A stretch of DNA of 64,000 bases from Pseudonocardia parietis (GCF_017876315.1 NZ_JAGINU010000001.1:2108001-2172000), one strand, 5' to 3'; positions 17,605-27,554 are shown, counted from the first letter of the stretch. Notes: generated by a model not told the origin, from the sequence alone. Numbers and translations are program-made.

Positions 17605-18227
17605 GAGAGAAGCGTGCGCGTGGTTCGCCTCCGTCACGTCCGCGCTGCGGCCGGTGTTCGCGATCGCGATCGTCCCGCCACCCGCACCGCACCCCGTCCC
17701 GTCCCGCGGCATGGCATGGCGTGGGGGGCCGCCGAGCTGTCACACGAGGGGTACACGAGAACAGCGAGCCCGAGATCGAACTGCGCTCCTGTGCCCCTGG
17801 GGGGCGCTCCGCGGCGTGCAGCGCACGAGGGGTACCTCAGCGCGGCCACCCCATGATCGAACTACTCTGCTGCGCCCCTCGCGGGTCACCCTGCGAGGCC
17901 CGGTATGCGAGGGGTACGTGAGCGCGGTCGACGCATGATCGAGCCGCTCTCATGTGCCCCTGGTGGAACGCTCCGCGGGGCGCGGCGCACGAGGGGTACC
18001 TCAGCGCGGCCGTCCCATGATCGAGCTGCCCTCATGTGCCCCTCGCGGGTCACCCGCCGCGGCGCGGCACACGAGGGGTACCTGAGCGCGGTCTACGCAT
18101 GATCGAACTGCGCTCGTGTGCCCCTCGTGCGAACTCGCGGCCGTGAGCGGGCGGTGAGGGGGCGGCGCGAGGAGCGGATGCGGGTAGCGGGGAGCGAGCG
18201 CGGGGAGCGGGGAGTGGCGCGCCGAGG
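17605..18227. other. gene-free region holding repeat cluster B
   Basis: About 620 bp between the start of the DUF559 gene and the end of mutT1. The first 140 bp would hold the nuclease gene's promoter; the rest is five repeat units followed by ~100 bp of GC-rich purine-rich DNA (GCGGGGAGCG repeats near 18190-18215). Open frames through it are short and repeat the unit sequence. Confidence 0.75.
17745..18127 (+). repeat. repeat cluster B: five 56-nt units, plus orientation
   Basis: Units at 17745-17800, 17826-17881, 17908-17963, 17990-18045 and 18072-18127, each exactly 56 nt, period 81-82 bp. Consensus ends are CGAGGGGTAC and GTGCCCCTSG; core CATGATCGARC is preceded by AGCGCGGYC (the first unit is the most diverged). 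The ~25-nt spacers are not unique: spacers 1 and 3 are alike (ACGCTCCGCGG type) and 2 and 4 are alike (CGGGTCACCC type), so the array grew by duplication of two-unit blocks. Confidence 0.9.
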
Positions 18228-19190
18228 TCAGCTGGGCGGGCGGCGGTAGTAGTCGGCGAAGAGCAGGGTGCCGGAGTCGGCGAAGCCCAGGACCCAGGTG
18301 CTGGCTTTGTGGGAGGGTACGTCGTCGTAGGGCGTGCCGGCCTCCTCGAACAGGGCACCGAGGACGTCCGGGATCACCCCGCCCTGGCTGCAGGCCAGTG
18401 TCACGCCGGGCTGCGCCGCGAGCTCGCGGAACCGGGCGAGGCCGGCGTCCGGGTCGTTCCAGTAGTCGTCCTCCCCGAGCAGCGGCTCCACCGGGATCTC
18501 CTCCGGGGCCCCGGAGCCGAGGCCGCTCTTCCCGGCGAACGGGGCGAGGGTCTGCCCGCACCGCAGCGGCGGCGCCGTGCAGAGCCGGTCCGGCCCGAAC
18601 CGGGGCAGGAACGACGCCAGCCGGTCGGCCTGGGTGTTCCCGGTCCCGGAGAGCGGGCGCAGATCGTCGTCGCACTCCCAGGCCTCACGGTTGCCGGCCT
18701 TCGCGTGCCGGACCAACACCACCGTCGACGTCGGCACCCCGACCGTGGCGAGCCGCGCGATCAGCTCGGCGTCGTGCGGGTAGTCGACCAGCGACGCGGC
18801 GTCGCCGGGGGAGAGCCAGCGCAGCTCGTCGGTCTCGTCGGTCGGGGTGAAGGGTTCCCCGCCGACGACCTCGGCCGCCCAGTGGTGCACGACCTTGCGG
18901 CCCTTGCCCGGCACCGTGTAGGTCGTGTGCCCGCACCGCCCGCCGAGCCGGCAGTCCAGCCCGGTCTCCTCGAGCGTCTCGCGCAGCGCGGTGCGGGTGA
19001 GCGGCTCGCCCGGATCCTGGTGTCCCTTGGGCAGGGACCAGTCGTCGTACCGGGGCCGGTGCACCACCGCTATCTCCAGCGACCCGTCGGTAGCGCGGCG
19101 GTAGGGCACGGTCCCGGCGGCGACGACGTCGGCGAGCCCCGCCGGGTCGACCTCCGCGCCGTCGGTACGCAGCGGGAAGAGCAGCGACAT
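18228..19190 (-). CDS. mutT1: MutT1-type Nudix hydrolase with histidine-phosphatase domain
   Basis: 320 residues, two domains. The N-terminal Nudix domain (about 25-150) has the box GHQDPGEPLTRTALRETLEE followed by TGLD. The C-terminal histidine-phosphatase domain (about 155-310) starts with VLVRHAKAG, the RHG-type phosphohistidine motif. Mycobacterial MutT1 hydrolyses 8-oxo-dGTP/GTP and diadenosine polyphosphates. It is next to ppk, as in mycobacteria, and 10 bp separate the two on the same strand, so they are likely one operon. Confidence 0.92.
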   Translation of the reverse strand: MSLLFPLRTDGAEVDPAGLADVVAAGTVPYRRATDGSLEIAVVHRPRYDDWSLPKGHQDPGEPLTRTALRETLEETGLDCRLGGRCGHTTYTVPGKGRKVVHHWAAEVVGGEPFTPTDETDELRWLSPGDAASLVDYPHDAELIARLATVGVPTSTVVLVRHAKAGNREAWECDDDLRPLSGTGNTQADRLASFLPRFGPDRLCTAPPLRCGQTLAPFAGKSGLGSGAPEEIPVEPLLGEDDYWNDPDAGLARFRELAAQPGVTLACSQGGVIPDVLGALFEEAGTPYDDVPSHKASTWVLGFADSGTLLFADYYRRPPS

Positions 19191-19200
19191 CAGGCTCGTC

Positions 19201-21564
19201 TCAATCCTCGGCCGGACCGCGCCGCGAGTTCATCATCTCGACCTGGTGGTCGCGCACCCGGACGTTGTCCGAACCCGGTGCCGGCGACGGCGACCAGGCC
19301 CCGTCCGGCCCGAGTGTCCAGCATCGGGTGGCGGGATCGAGGCAGGAGTCGAACATCGTGCCGAGCTGGTCGGCGAGCTTCGGGTCCGCGACTCGCAGCA
19401 TGGCCTCGACGCGGCGGTCCAGGTTGCGGTGCATCATGTCCGCCGAGCCGAGCCAGTACTCGTCGGCGGCGCCGAAGTGCAGCACCCGGGAGTGCTCCAG
19501 GAACGGCCCCAGGATCGACCGCACGTGGATGTTCTCGCTCAGGCCCGGGCGGCCGGGGATCATCGCGCAGATCCCGCGGACGACGATGTCGACCGGCACC
19601 CCGGCCTGCGACGCCCGGTAGCAGGCGTCGATCACCGCCTCGTCGACCAACGAGTTGACCTTGATCCGGACCCGGGCGCCGGGCTCACCGGAGCGGAGCG
19701 CCTCGATCTCGTCGTCGATCCGGCGGATGATGCCGCGCCGGATCCCGTACGGCGCGACTAGCAGGCTCCGGTACGACGTCTGCCGCGAGTAGCCGGTCAG
19801 CGAGTTGAACAGGTCGGTGAGGTCGGCCCCGATCGTCGGGTCGGCGGTGAGCACACCGACGTCCTCGTAGAGCCGTGCCGTCTTCGGGTTGTAGTTGCCG
19901 GTGCCGACGTGGCAGTACCGGCGGATCTCCGATCCCTCCTGCCGGACGACCAGCGCCGTCTTGCAGTGCGTCTTGAGCCCCACCAGGCCGTAGACGACGT
20001 GCACACCGGCCTTCTCCAGCTGGCGCGCCCAGCGGATGTTGGCCTGCTCGTCGAAGCGGGCCTTGATCTCGACCAGCGCGACGACCTGCTTACCGGCCTC
20101 GGCGGCGTCGATCAGCGCGTTGACGATCGGGGAGTCGCCGGACGTCCGGTACAGCGTCTGCTTGATCGCGAGCACGTTCGGGTCCGCGGCGGCCTGCTCG
20201 ATGAACCGCTGGACGCTGGTGGAGAACGAGTCGTACGGGTGGTGCACCAGCACGTCGCCCTCGCGCAGGGTCGCGAACACGCTGCGGGGTGTCTCCCGCT
20301 CGGCGAACGCGGGGTGCGTGGCCGGGCGGAACGGCTCGTCCTTGAGGTCCGGCCGGTTCAGCCCGTGCACCTGCCAGAGGCTGGTCAGGTCGAGCGGCCC
20401 GGGGACGGTGACGACGTCGTTCGGGTCGACGTCGAGCTCGCGCAGCAACAGCTCCAGCACGTGCTCGGACATCGAGTCGAGGACCTCGAGCCGCACCGGC
20501 GGGCCGAACCGGCGCCGGGCCAGCTCCCGCTCGAGGGCTTGGAGCAGGTCCTCGTCCCGGTCCTCCTCGACCTCCAGGTCGGCGTTGCGGGTGACGCGGA
20601 ACGGGTGGACCTCGGTGACCTCCATGCCGGTGAACAGGTCCCCGAGGTGCGCGGCGATCAGGCCCTCGATCGGCAGGAACGTGATCTGACGGTTCCCGGC
20701 GCGGGCGTCGGTGCCCGGCGGGTCGACGGTCACCAGCCGCGGGACGTTGTTCGGCACCTTCACCCGCGCGAAGCGTTCGGTGCGGCCCTCCGGGTCGCGC
20801 ACCGTCACCGCGAGATTGAGCGACAGCCCGGAGATGTAGGGGAACGGGTGCGCCGGATCCACCGCGAGCGGGGTGAGCACCGGGAACACGTGCTCGGAGA
20901 AGTAGTCGGACAGGCGCAGGCGCTCGGCGTCGGTGAGATCGTCCCAGGAACGGATGTGGACGCCGGCCGCGTCCAGCTCGGGGCGCAGTTCCTCGGTGAA
21001 GACCTCGGCGTGCGCCCGGGACAGCGCCCGCGACCGCTCGGCGATCCGGGCGAGCTGCTGGCGCGGCGTGAGCCCGTCCGCACTGCGCACCGACAGGCCG
21101 GTCTCGTCGCGCCGCTTCAGCCCGGCCACCCGGACCATGTAGAACTCGTCGAGGTTCGAGGCGAAGATCGCCAGGAACTTCGCGCGCTCCAGCAACGGCT
21201 GGCTGGAGTCCTCGGCGAGCGCCAGCACGCGGGCGTTGAAGTCCAGCCAGGAGAGCTCGCGGTTGAGATAGCGGTCATCGGGCAGGACGTCCGGCATCGA
21301 CGACGCCGGCACGGTCGCCCCGGCGGGCGGAGCGATCGGCGCGGCCCCGAGGTTCGTCGGCGCCGCCGGTGGTGCGGGGGGCCCGGCCTGTGTCGGCTGG
21401 GCCGGGATGTCGGCGTTCGGGACCGCCTGCTCGGTGACGGTCCGGCCGGTCGTGTGGACCCGGCGCGAGGCCGGTCGTGGTGCGCGCCGCCCCGCGGGCC
21501 GGGCCCGCGGCCCCGAGGCCGCGGCGCCGCTCCGTCCGGTCGGGGTTGCCGAGTCGTCACTCAC
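19201..21564 (-). CDS. ppk: polyphosphate kinase 1
   Basis: About 787 residues from a GTG ([13 protein letters not shown]); a TTG 12 codons upstream is possible and neither has a clear ribosome site. PPK1 makes polyphosphate from ATP. The N-terminal 100 residues are Pro/Ala-rich and specific to this lineage. The conserved part begins [20 protein letters not shown]. The phospholipase-D-like catalytic half has HHPYDSF (phosphorylated His) and [20 protein letters not shown]. Followed by mutT1; this pair plus fbiD is the mycobacterial arrangement. Confidence 0.93.
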   Translation of the reverse strand: MSDDSATPTGRSGAAASGPRARPAGRRAPRPASRRVHTTGRTVTEQAVPNADIPAQPTQAGPPAPPAAPTNLGAAPIAPPAGATVPASSMPDVLPDDRYLNRELSWLDFNARVLALAEDSSQPLLERAKFLAIFASNLDEFYMVRVAGLKRRDETGLSVRSADGLTPRQQLARIAERSRALSRAHAEVFTEELRPELDAAGVHIRSWDDLTDAERLRLSDYFSEHVFPVLTPLAVDPAHPFPYISGLSLNLAVTVRDPEGRTERFARVKVPNNVPRLVTVDPPGTDARAGNRQITFLPIEGLIAAHLGDLFTGMEVTEVHPFRVTRNADLEVEEDRDEDLLQALERELARRRFGPPVRLEVLDSMSEHVLELLLRELDVDPNDVVTVPGPLDLTSLWQVHGLNRPDLKDEPFRPATHPAFAERETPRSVFATLREGDVLVHHPYDSFSTSVQRFIEQAAADPNVLAIKQTLYRTSGDSPIVNALIDAAEAGKQVVALVEIKARFDEQANIRWARQLEKAGVHVVYGLVGLKTHCKTALVVRQEGSEIRRYCHVGTGNYNPKTARLYEDVGVLTADPTIGADLTDLFNSLTGYSRQTSYRSLLVAPYGIRRGIIRRIDDEIEALRSGEPGARVRIKVNSLVDEAVIDACYRASQAGVPVDIVVRGICAMIPGRPGLSENIHVRSILGPFLEHSRVLHFGAADEYWLGSADMMHRNLDRRVEAMLRVADPKLADQLGTMFDSCLDPATRCWTLGPDGAWSPSPAPGSDNVRVRDHQVEMMNSRRGPAED

Positions 21565-21652
21565 GTGGCGATTGTTTCGTACCGGGGGCGTGGCGGCCAA
21601 ACAGGCACCGGCCGCGGAAGATGAATTCCCGGTGACCGGCGGCGGAGATCGG

Positions 21653-22378
21653 TCACACCTTCGGGCAGACGACCGGTCCGCCCGTCCCCGGGCCGGTCCC
21701 GGAGCGTGGCAGCCGGTCCCGGGCGTCGATCACGGCCCGGGTCCAGGCGCCGACGCCGAGCGCCAGAGCGGCCTCGAGATCGGCGGCGGTGTCGACGTCG
21801 CGGCGCAGGCCGGGCCGGTCACCGGGCAGCACGACCGCCCCCGACGACCGGTGCGCCGCCGCCGACGCCCCGCCGAAGTGCGGATCGAGGTCGAGCCCGG
21901 GTGCTGCCAGCAGCATCGTGGTCCCGGTGCCGGGCTCGTCGGGCTGGAACACGCGGTGCACACCGGTGGCGAACAGCGCGGCGGCGTGGACGACGGCGTC
22001 GTCGAGGTCGGCCGGGCGCAGCGCCGGGAGGTCGGCCTGCAGCGCGCCGATCGCGGTGCCGCCGTCGCGCGAGCGCAGCAGCGCGGCGCCGTGCCGCAGG
22101 GCCCCGTTGAGCCCGCGGCCGGGATCGGTGACGACCTCGGCGCCGAGCGGGCCGACCTCCATCGCCACCGCCGGGTCCGACGAGATCACCACGACGTTCC
22201 GGACGGCCTCGGCCGACAGCGCGGCGTGCACGGTGTCCCGGGCCAGGGCGAGCGCCAGCCGCAGGTGCGCGCCGAGATCGCCGACACCGCCGTCCGCGGC
22301 GCCGCGCAGCCGGGTCTTGGCCTTCGGCAGCGGCTTCACCGGCACGACCAGGTCCACCCGCAGGGTCACGCCCCCCAT
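21653..22378 (-). CDS. fbiD: phosphoenolpyruvate/2-phospho-lactate guanylyltransferase (F420 synthesis)
   Basis: About 241 residues from the ATG at 22378 ([24 protein letters not shown]). CofC/FbiD family: a small nucleotidyltransferase that activates phosphoenolpyruvate (or phospholactate) with GTP for coenzyme F420 assembly. Motifs: [33 protein letters not shown] and the acidic QADLPALRP. Beside ppk as in mycobacteria (FbiD). The other F420 genes are not in the window. Confidence 0.9.
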   Translation of the reverse strand: MGGVTLRVDLVVPVKPLPKAKTRLRGAADGGVGDLGAHLRLALALARDTVHAALSAEAVRNVVVISSDPAVAMEVGPLGAEVVTDPGRGLNGALRHGAALLRSRDGGTAIGALQADLPALRPADLDDAVVHAAALFATGVHRVFQPDEPGTGTTMLLAAPGLDLDPHFGGASAAAHRSSGAVVLPGDRPGLRRDVDTAADLEAALALGVGAWTRAVIDARDRLPRSGTGPGTGGPVVCPKV

Positions 22379-22532
22379 CGTCGCACCACCCGAGTCGATC
22401 TCGCCCGCTATTCGGCGGGGCGGGTTCCCAGCGGGCACGAGTTGTGGGGAGACTCCTCCGGGACGGCCGGATCATGCCGGATCCGCCGATCGACGACGAT
22501 GCGCCCGCGAGACGGGTGGAAGGAGGCCGCCG

Positions 22533-23252
22533 GTGGCCCGCGAGAAGGGCGGATTCTGGGTCGGACTCGCCGCGAGCGTGTTCTACCCGCTGGGGCGGCT
22601 GACCGGGCGTCGGCGCTACCAGGGCCGCGAGCACCTGCCGGACACCGGCGGCGGTGCACTGCTGGTGGGCAACCACGTCTCCTACCTGGACCCGGTGCAC
22701 ACCGCGCTGTTCGTGCACACCGCGGGCCGGGTGCCGCGCTTCCTGGCCAAGGACAGCCTGTGGAAGGTGCCGGTACTCGGCCGGATCCTGCGCGGCAGCG
22801 GGCAGATCCCGGTGTACCGCGACACCGCCGACGCGCAGCAGAGCCTCGCCGCCGGCACCCGCGCGCTCGCCGACGGCAAGATCGTCATCATTTACCCGGA
22901 GGGCACCATCACCCGGGACCCCGACGGCTGGCCGATGCACTCGCGCACCGGTGTCGCCCGGATGGCGCTGGCCTCGGACGTGCCCGTCGTGCCGCTGATC
23001 CACTGGGGCACCCGCGAGGTCTACGACCACTACAGGAAGAGGTTCCGGCCGCTGCCGCGCACCGACATGGTGGTGCGGGCCGGTGATCCCGTGGACCTGT
23101 CGGCCTACCGTGGACGCCCGCTGGACTCCGGCCTGCTGCGCGAGGTGACGGACCTGATCATGAGCAGGGTGCGTGACCTCCTCGCCGAGGTGCGGGAGGA
23201 GGCCGCACCGACCGAGTTCTACCGGCGGAGCCCGGAGCGGGAGACCGGGTGA
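22533..23252 (+). CDS. 1-acyl-glycerol-3-phosphate acyltransferase-like (PlsC family)
   Basis: 239 residues, GTG start 6 bp after AAGGAGG. PlsC acyltransferase domain with the catalytic NHVSYLDPV (H-x4-D) block I, block [15 protein letters not shown] and a following VPLIHWG. It transfers acyl groups to lysophosphatidic acid or a related acceptor at the inner membrane. Its stop overlaps the start of gpsA, linking it to glycerol-3-phosphate supply for phospholipid synthesis. Confidence 0.9.
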   Translation: MAREKGGFWVGLAASVFYPLGRLTGRRRYQGREHLPDTGGGALLVGNHVSYLDPVHTALFVHTAGRVPRFLAKDSLWKVPVLGRILRGSGQIPVYRDTADAQQSLAAGTRALADGKIVIIYPEGTITRDPDGWPMHSRTGVARMALASDVPVVPLIHWGTREVYDHYRKRFRPLPRTDMVVRAGDPVDLSAYRGRPLDSGLLREVTDLIMSRVRDLLAEVREEAAPTEFYRRSPERETG

Positions 23253-24298
23253 TGGGACCGCCGTTCGCCCATCGCCCGGTCAACGAGCCGGTGCACGACA
23301 TCGCACGGGTCGCCGTCCTGGGGGCGGGCAGCTGGGGCACCGCGTTCGCGAAGGTGCTCGGCGACGCCGGCCGCGAGGTCCGGCTGTGGGCCCGCCGTGC
23401 CGAGGTGGCCGAGGCGATCAACGCGACCCGGCACAATCCCGGCTACCTGCCCGACGTCGAGCTCCCGATCAAGCTGACCGCCACGCACGACCCGGCCGAG
23501 GCCCTGGACGGTGCCGACGCCGTGATCCTCGCGGTGCCGTCGCAGTCGTTGCGGGCCAACCTGACCCAATGGCGTGACCTGATCCCGGACGGGGTCACCG
23601 TCACCAGCCTGGCCAAGGGCGTCGAGCTGGGGACGCTGAAGCGGATGACCGAGGTGATCGACGACGTCACCGGGGTCGGCGCCGACCGGCTCGCCGTCGT
23701 CTCCGGGCCGAACCTGGCCGCGGAGATCGCGCAGGAGGAGCCGACCGCGACCGTCATCGCCTGCACCGACCACAGCCGTGCGGTGGCGCTGCAGACCGCG
23801 TGCGCGACCGGCTACTTCCGTGCCTACACCAACACCGACGTGATCGGCGCCGAGCTGGGTGGCGCCGGCAAGAACGTGATCGCGCTGGCCGTCGGCGTCG
23901 CCTCCGGAATGGGGCTGGGCGACAACTCACGGGCGTCGCTGATCACCCGCGGGCTGGCCGAGATGTCCCGGCTCGGGATGGCGCTGGGCGCCTCGCCGCT
24001 GACGTTCGCGGGACTGGCCGGGATGGGTGACCTGGTCGCGACGTGCTCGTCGCCGCTGTCGCGCAACCGGACCTTCGGTGAGCAGCTCGGCCGGGGCGCG
24101 AGCCTCGCCGAGGCGGAGCGGGCCAACCACGGCCAGGTCGCCGAGGGCGTCAAGTCCTGCCTGTCGATCTGCGAGCTGGGCGAGCGCCACGGCGTCGAGC
24201 TCCCGATCGCGGACGCGGTGCGCAGGCTGTGCCACGAAGGGATGACCGCGCGGCAGATGGCCAAGGAGCTGATCTCCCGCGCACCGAAGCCGGAGTAG
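23252..24298 (+). CDS. gpsA: NAD(P)H-dependent glycerol-3-phosphate dehydrogenase
   Basis: 348 residues from the ATG at 23252 (a GTG one codon earlier is also possible). Reduces dihydroxyacetone phosphate to sn-glycerol 3-phosphate. Nucleotide site [17 protein letters not shown], catalytic Lys in [13 protein letters not shown], and the C-terminal helical domain with NRTFGEQLG. Coupled to the plsC-like gene by overlap. Followed after 10 bp by the PLP gene. Confidence 0.96.
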   Translation: MGPPFAHRPVNEPVHDIARVAVLGAGSWGTAFAKVLGDAGREVRLWARRAEVAEAINATRHNPGYLPDVELPIKLTATHDPAEALDGADAVILAVPSQSLRANLTQWRDLIPDGVTVTSLAKGVELGTLKRMTEVIDDVTGVGADRLAVVSGPNLAAEIAQEEPTATVIACTDHSRAVALQTACATGYFRAYTNTDVIGAELGGAGKNVIALAVGVASGMGLGDNSRASLITRGLAEMSRLGMALGASPLTFAGLAGMGDLVATCSSPLSRNRTFGEQLGRGASLAEAERANHGQVAEGVKSCLSICELGERHGVELPIADAVRRLCHEGMTARQMAKELISRAPKPE

Positions 24299-24308
24299 CC
24301 TCGCGCCG

Positions 24309-25445
24309 ATGAGCGGGGACGGCACGCAGCGGGTCGGAGACGGAACACGCTGCGTGCGCGGTGGTGAGCACCCGACGCAGGAGGTCGGCGCGCCCGTCCA
24401 CCGCGGCCCGGTGCTGACCAGCACGTTCCACCTCGGCAGGCCGGAGGAGGCCGACGCGGGCGCGGACTTCTACGCCCGCGCCGACAACCCCACCTGGCGG
24501 GAGTTCGAGGCGGCGGTCGGTGCGCTGGACGGCGGACCGTGCACGGTGTTCCCGAGCGGTATGGCGGCGATCGCGACGGTGCTGCGCGGGTTCACGACGC
24601 CCGGGCGGGGCGCGCTGCTGCCGTCGGACGGCTACTACGTCGCCCGCGCGCTGGCCGACGAGGAGCTGGCGCCGCTGGGGATCGGCGTCGGGTACTGCGC
24701 GACGGCGGGGGACTGGCCCGCGGCGATCGCCGAGCACCGGCCCGGGCTGGTGCTGCTGGAGACGCCGTCCAACCCCGGCCTCGAGGTGTGCGACGTCGCC
24801 GCGGTCGCCGATGCCGCGCACCGGATCGGGGCGGTCGTCGCCGTCGACAACACCACGGCCACCCCGCTGGGCCAGCGGCCGCTGGAACTCGGGGCCGACC
24901 TCGTCGTCGCCGCCGACACGAAGGCGGTGAGCGGTCACGGCGACCTGCTGCTCGGGCACGTCAGCGCCGCGGACCCGGTGCACGCCGAGCGGATCCGGGC
25001 CATGCGGACCCGCGGTGGCGCGGTCGCCGGGCCGATGGAGACCTGGCTGGCGCTGCGCGGCCTGGGCACCCTGGACCTGCGGCTGGCGCGGCAGGCCGAG
25101 AACGCACGCGCCCTCGCGGTGGCGCTGCGCGAGACCCCCGGTGTGCACGACGTCCGCTGGCCCGGCCTGGCCGACGACCCGTCGCACGTGCTCGCCCGGA
25201 AGCAGATGCGGCGGTGGAACGGCATCCTGCGGTTCACCCTGCGTGACGTCCACGCGGTCTCGGACTTCCTGTCCCGCACCACCCTGGTCGACTCGGCAAC
25301 GAGCTTCGGCGGCATCCGCACCTCCGCCGACCGGCGGGCCCGCTGGGGCGACGCGGTGCCGGAGGGGCTGGTCCGGCTCTCCTGCGGGATCGAGGACCCC
25401 GCCGACCTGGTCGCCGACGTGCTCGGAGCGCTCGGCCAGGTGTAG
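24309..25445 (+). CDS. Cys/Met-metabolism PLP enzyme (cystathionine gamma-lyase/synthase family)
   Basis: 378 residues, fold type I. The PLP lysine is in ADTKAVSGHGD; the aromatic/substrate region FYARADNPTWREFEAAVGAL and VFPSGMAAIATVL fit the family. Could be cystathionine gamma-lyase, gamma-synthase or a related lyase; sequence alone does not decide. It follows gpsA by 10 bp, so it is probably cotranscribed, although the functions do not obviously connect. Confidence 0.85.
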   Translation: MSGDGTQRVGDGTRCVRGGEHPTQEVGAPVHRGPVLTSTFHLGRPEEADAGADFYARADNPTWREFEAAVGALDGGPCTVFPSGMAAIATVLRGFTTPGRGALLPSDGYYVARALADEELAPLGIGVGYCATAGDWPAAIAEHRPGLVLLETPSNPGLEVCDVAAVADAAHRIGAVVAVDNTTATPLGQRPLELGADLVVAADTKAVSGHGDLLLGHVSAADPVHAERIRAMRTRGGAVAGPMETWLALRGLGTLDLRLARQAENARALAVALRETPGVHDVRWPGLADDPSHVLARKQMRRWNGILRFTLRDVHAVSDFLSRTTLVDSATSFGGIRTSADRRARWGDAVPEGLVRLSCGIEDPADLVADVLGALGQV

Positions 25446-25523
25446 TGCGGCGGGAGCCGGGTAGGTCGGGGGCGCCAGAGCAGACGCCGCCGTGCCGCGG
25501 CGGCCGACATGTGTGGAGGACTC

Positions 25524-25751
25524 GTGGCGAATCAGGAAGCCGGCAACGTCAGCGGGACCAAGGACAAGAACTACAACCTCGTCTGGTTCCTCCAGGCGTG
25601 CCTGGAGAACTCGCTGCGGCTCGAGACCTACATCGACGACGCCGTCCGCGACGGCGACGACGAGGTCGCGGACCTCTTCCGCCGGGCCCAGTCCGACAGC
25701 AAGAAGGGCGCCGAGCAGGCGAAGCAGCTGCTGTCCGGCCGTCTGAGCTGA
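25524..25751 (+). CDS. conserved small acidic protein, unknown function
   Basis: 75 residues from a GTG that sits 4 bp after GGAGGA; an ATG upstream lacks a site. Mostly helical and charged (NLVWFLQACLENSLRLETYI, then DLFRRAQSDSKKGAEQAKQLL), no membrane segment or Cys. Similar short proteins occur in actinobacteria without a known role. Followed after 25 bp by a Cys-rich small protein, perhaps one operon. Confidence 0.65.
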   Translation: MANQEAGNVSGTKDKNYNLVWFLQACLENSLRLETYIDDAVRDGDDEVADLFRRAQSDSKKGAEQAKQLLSGRLS

Positions 25752-25776
25752 CCGACGACGAGAGGAGGGCCGCACC

Positions 25777-26013
25777 ATGGCCACCTGCGAGGTCTGCGGC
25801 AACGACTACGAGATGGCGTTCGAGGTACATGCCGGGGGACAAGCGCACACGTTCGACAGCTTCGAGTGCGCGATCCACCGGATGGCGCCGGTATGTGAGC
25901 ACTGCGGCTGCCGGGTCATCGGCCACGGAGTGCAGTCCGGCGGGAAGTTCTTCTGCTGCGCACACTGTGCGACGGCGGTCGACTCCGGCGCGGCGGTCGC
26001 CGACCACGGCTGA
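25777..26013 (+). CDS. small Cys-rich metal-binding-type protein
   Basis: 78 residues with eight Cys and several His arranged as CEVC, FECAIH, CEHCGC and FCCAHC, a pattern of zinc-ribbon/TRASH-like or metallothionein-like proteins. GAGAGGAGG precedes the ATG. Probably binds Zn or another soft metal; actual ligand and role unknown. Downstream is a convergent gene for another CxxC protein. Confidence 0.75.
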   Translation: MATCEVCGNDYEMAFEVHAGGQAHTFDSFECAIHRMAPVCEHCGCRVIGHGVQSGGKFFCCAHCATAVDSGAAVADHG

Positions 26014-26079
26014 CCGTCACAAGGGCCGGGAGGACCAGCCGACCGGTCCGGGCCCGGCGCGCGGCCCCGGGCCCGCCGG

Positions 26080-26292
26080 TCAGCTCCCGTCGCGGACGAT
26101 CTCGTCGAGCCAGCCCTGGGTCTCGGCGGGCTGCAGGTCGCAGTACGGGCAGGCGGCGACGTACGCGGGAGTGCCCGGACCGGACAGGCGCAGCGGTTCG
26201 CGCGCGCCCCGGCGACCGCAGCAGGTGCACCGCGACGCGTCCGGCGTGCCGGTACCCGTCCGCCCGGTGGGGTGCTCGGCGTTCTCGTCCAT
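26080..26292 (-). CDS. small zinc-ribbon-like protein
   Basis: 70 residues from the ATG at 26292 (MDENAEHPTG). Has two CxxC knuckles (CTCCGRRG and CPYCDLQP) about 30 residues apart, typical of a single zinc ribbon. No catalytic part. Unknown role. The spacer to the convergent Cys-rich gene contains a GC-rich inverted repeat (CCGGTCCGGGCCC type, near 26041-26078). Confidence 0.55.
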   Translation of the reverse strand: MDENAEHPTGRTGTGTPDASRCTCCGRRGAREPLRLSGPGTPAYVAACPYCDLQPAETQGWLDEIVRDGS

Positions 26293-26530
26293 GACATTTG
26301 TATAACCGCCCGGGAGGTGCGGTGACACCCGCCTGTGGCGGACTCCACGTGTGGTGTCGGACGGGCATCACCGCTGGTGACGGCGATCTCGGACGGGGGC
26401 CAGGGCCGTCCGTGTGATCGACGGGGCACCTGCCGGACACGATGCGGCGGCTTCGTTATCAGACTCGCGAAACCTGGGTTCCGTATGGTCGACTACATCA
26501 CGGACCTCGAGCGTTCGCGGAGGTGGTCGC

Positions 26531-27169
26531 GTGCCGTACCGACAACCCGTCCCCAGTGGTGCCGAGATCGTCGTCGCCCCCGACCTGAGACCGGTCGATC
26601 CGCTCCCCGACGACCATCTCCCGGCACCGGGAACCGAGCTGCCGACCGCGGCTCAGGTTCCGATGGGGTCTCGGGTCCTGCTCCTCAACGCCAGCTTCGA
26701 ACCGCTGGCCGTCGTCACGTCGAAACGTGCGATCTGCCTGCTGCTCGCCGGCAAGGCCGAGTGTCTCCAGGAGGCGCTCGAGGGTGCTTCCTTCCGCTCG
26801 GAGAGTCTCTCGCTCCCCGCTCCGTCCGTGCTGCGCCTGTCCCGCTACGTCCGCGTCCCCTACCGGCGTGCGGTCCCGATGTCCCGGGCCGGTGTGCTGC
26901 GCCGGGACGGCCGGCGCTGCGCCTACTGCCCGAAGCGCGCCGACACCATCGACCACGTGGTCCCGCGCAGCCGCGGTGGTGCGCACAGCTGGGAGAACTG
27001 CGTGGCCGCGTGCCGGGCGTGCAACGCCCGCAAGGCCGACCGGCTGGTCGAGGAGCTCGGCTGGACGCTCCGGACGAAGCCCGGGCCGCCGACACGGAAC
27101 GGTGCCGGGGTGCTGGTGCTGGCGGTGGAGCCGCTGCCGGCGTGGGAGCCGTGGTTGTCCGCGGCCTGA
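26531..27169 (+). CDS. HNH endonuclease-domain protein
   Basis: 212 residues from a GTG with GGAGG 7 bp upstream; longer readings to 26414 are possible. The N-terminal part (LLLNASFEPLAVVTSKRAI) is the usual leader of this actinobacterial HNH family. The HNH motif is CAYCPKRADTIDHVVPRSRG followed by NCVAACRACNARK, with four zinc-binding Cys and catalytic DH. Ubiquitous in actinobacteria, sometimes linked to DNA repair; not evidently mobile here. A hairpin follows the gene. Confidence 0.85.
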   Translation: MPYRQPVPSGAEIVVAPDLRPVDPLPDDHLPAPGTELPTAAQVPMGSRVLLLNASFEPLAVVTSKRAICLLLAGKAECLQEALEGASFRSESLSLPAPSVLRLSRYVRVPYRRAVPMSRAGVLRRDGRRCAYCPKRADTIDHVVPRSRGGAHSWENCVAACRACNARKADRLVEELGWTLRTKPGPPTRNGAGVLVLAVEPLPAWEPWLSAA

Positions 27170-27185
27170 CCGCGCACGTGTGACC

Positions 27186-27214
27186 GGCCCTGCCCCGTGG
27201 GAGAGGGCAGGGCC
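27186..27214. terminator. hairpin between convergent genes
   Basis: Perfect 10-bp stem GGCCCTGCCC (27186-27195) with GGGCAGGGCC (27205-27214), 9-nt loop, 16 bp after the HNH stop and before the end of the minus-strand small gene. Confidence 0.7.
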
Positions 27215-27257
27215 GTCGGCGTGCGACCCCGGGGTGGGCCGCACGGGTCCGGTGGCG

Positions 27258-27554
27258 TCAGGAGCGGCGGAACAGCCGCGAGGTCAGGCGGGCGCGGCGG
27301 CCCGCAGCCCGGCCCGCGGCGCGTCCGGTGCGGGCGTGGAACGCACGGCAGGCGGTGCCGCAGACACCGCAGTCGGTGCCGGGCCGGTAGTGCTCGTGGG
27401 CGTCCTTCTCGTGGCCGCAGCGACAGATGTCGACGGCGGCCGGGGTGGGGGGCGGGGCGACCGTGGGGATGTCGTCGGGGGCGACGCGCGGCGCCGGGAT
27501 CGCGGAGGCGAGGACAGTGACGGTGACGGACGGGGTCTCGGGGGTGACGCTCAT
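27258..27554 (-). CDS. small Cys/Arg-rich protein, unknown
   Basis: 98 residues. N-terminal half is Pro/Val/Thr-rich and low in structure; the middle has a Cys/His cluster (CRCGHEKDAHEHYRPGTDCG, CGTACRAFH) resembling a zinc-binding knuckle seen in other small actinobacterial proteins; the C-terminus is very Arg-rich and could touch nucleic acid. GGAGCG precedes the ATG. No function assigned. Confidence 0.55.
   Translation of the reverse strand: MSVTPETPSVTVTVLASAIPAPRVAPDDIPTVAPPPTPAAVDICRCGHEKDAHEHYRPGTDCGVCGTACRAFHARTGRAAGRAAGRRARLTSRLFRRS

Noticed and set aside
16232..18127. A CRISPR array in the repeat clusters
   Set aside because: Repeats are 56 nt, the ~25-nt spacers resemble one another instead of being unique, orientation differs between clusters, and no cas gene is near.
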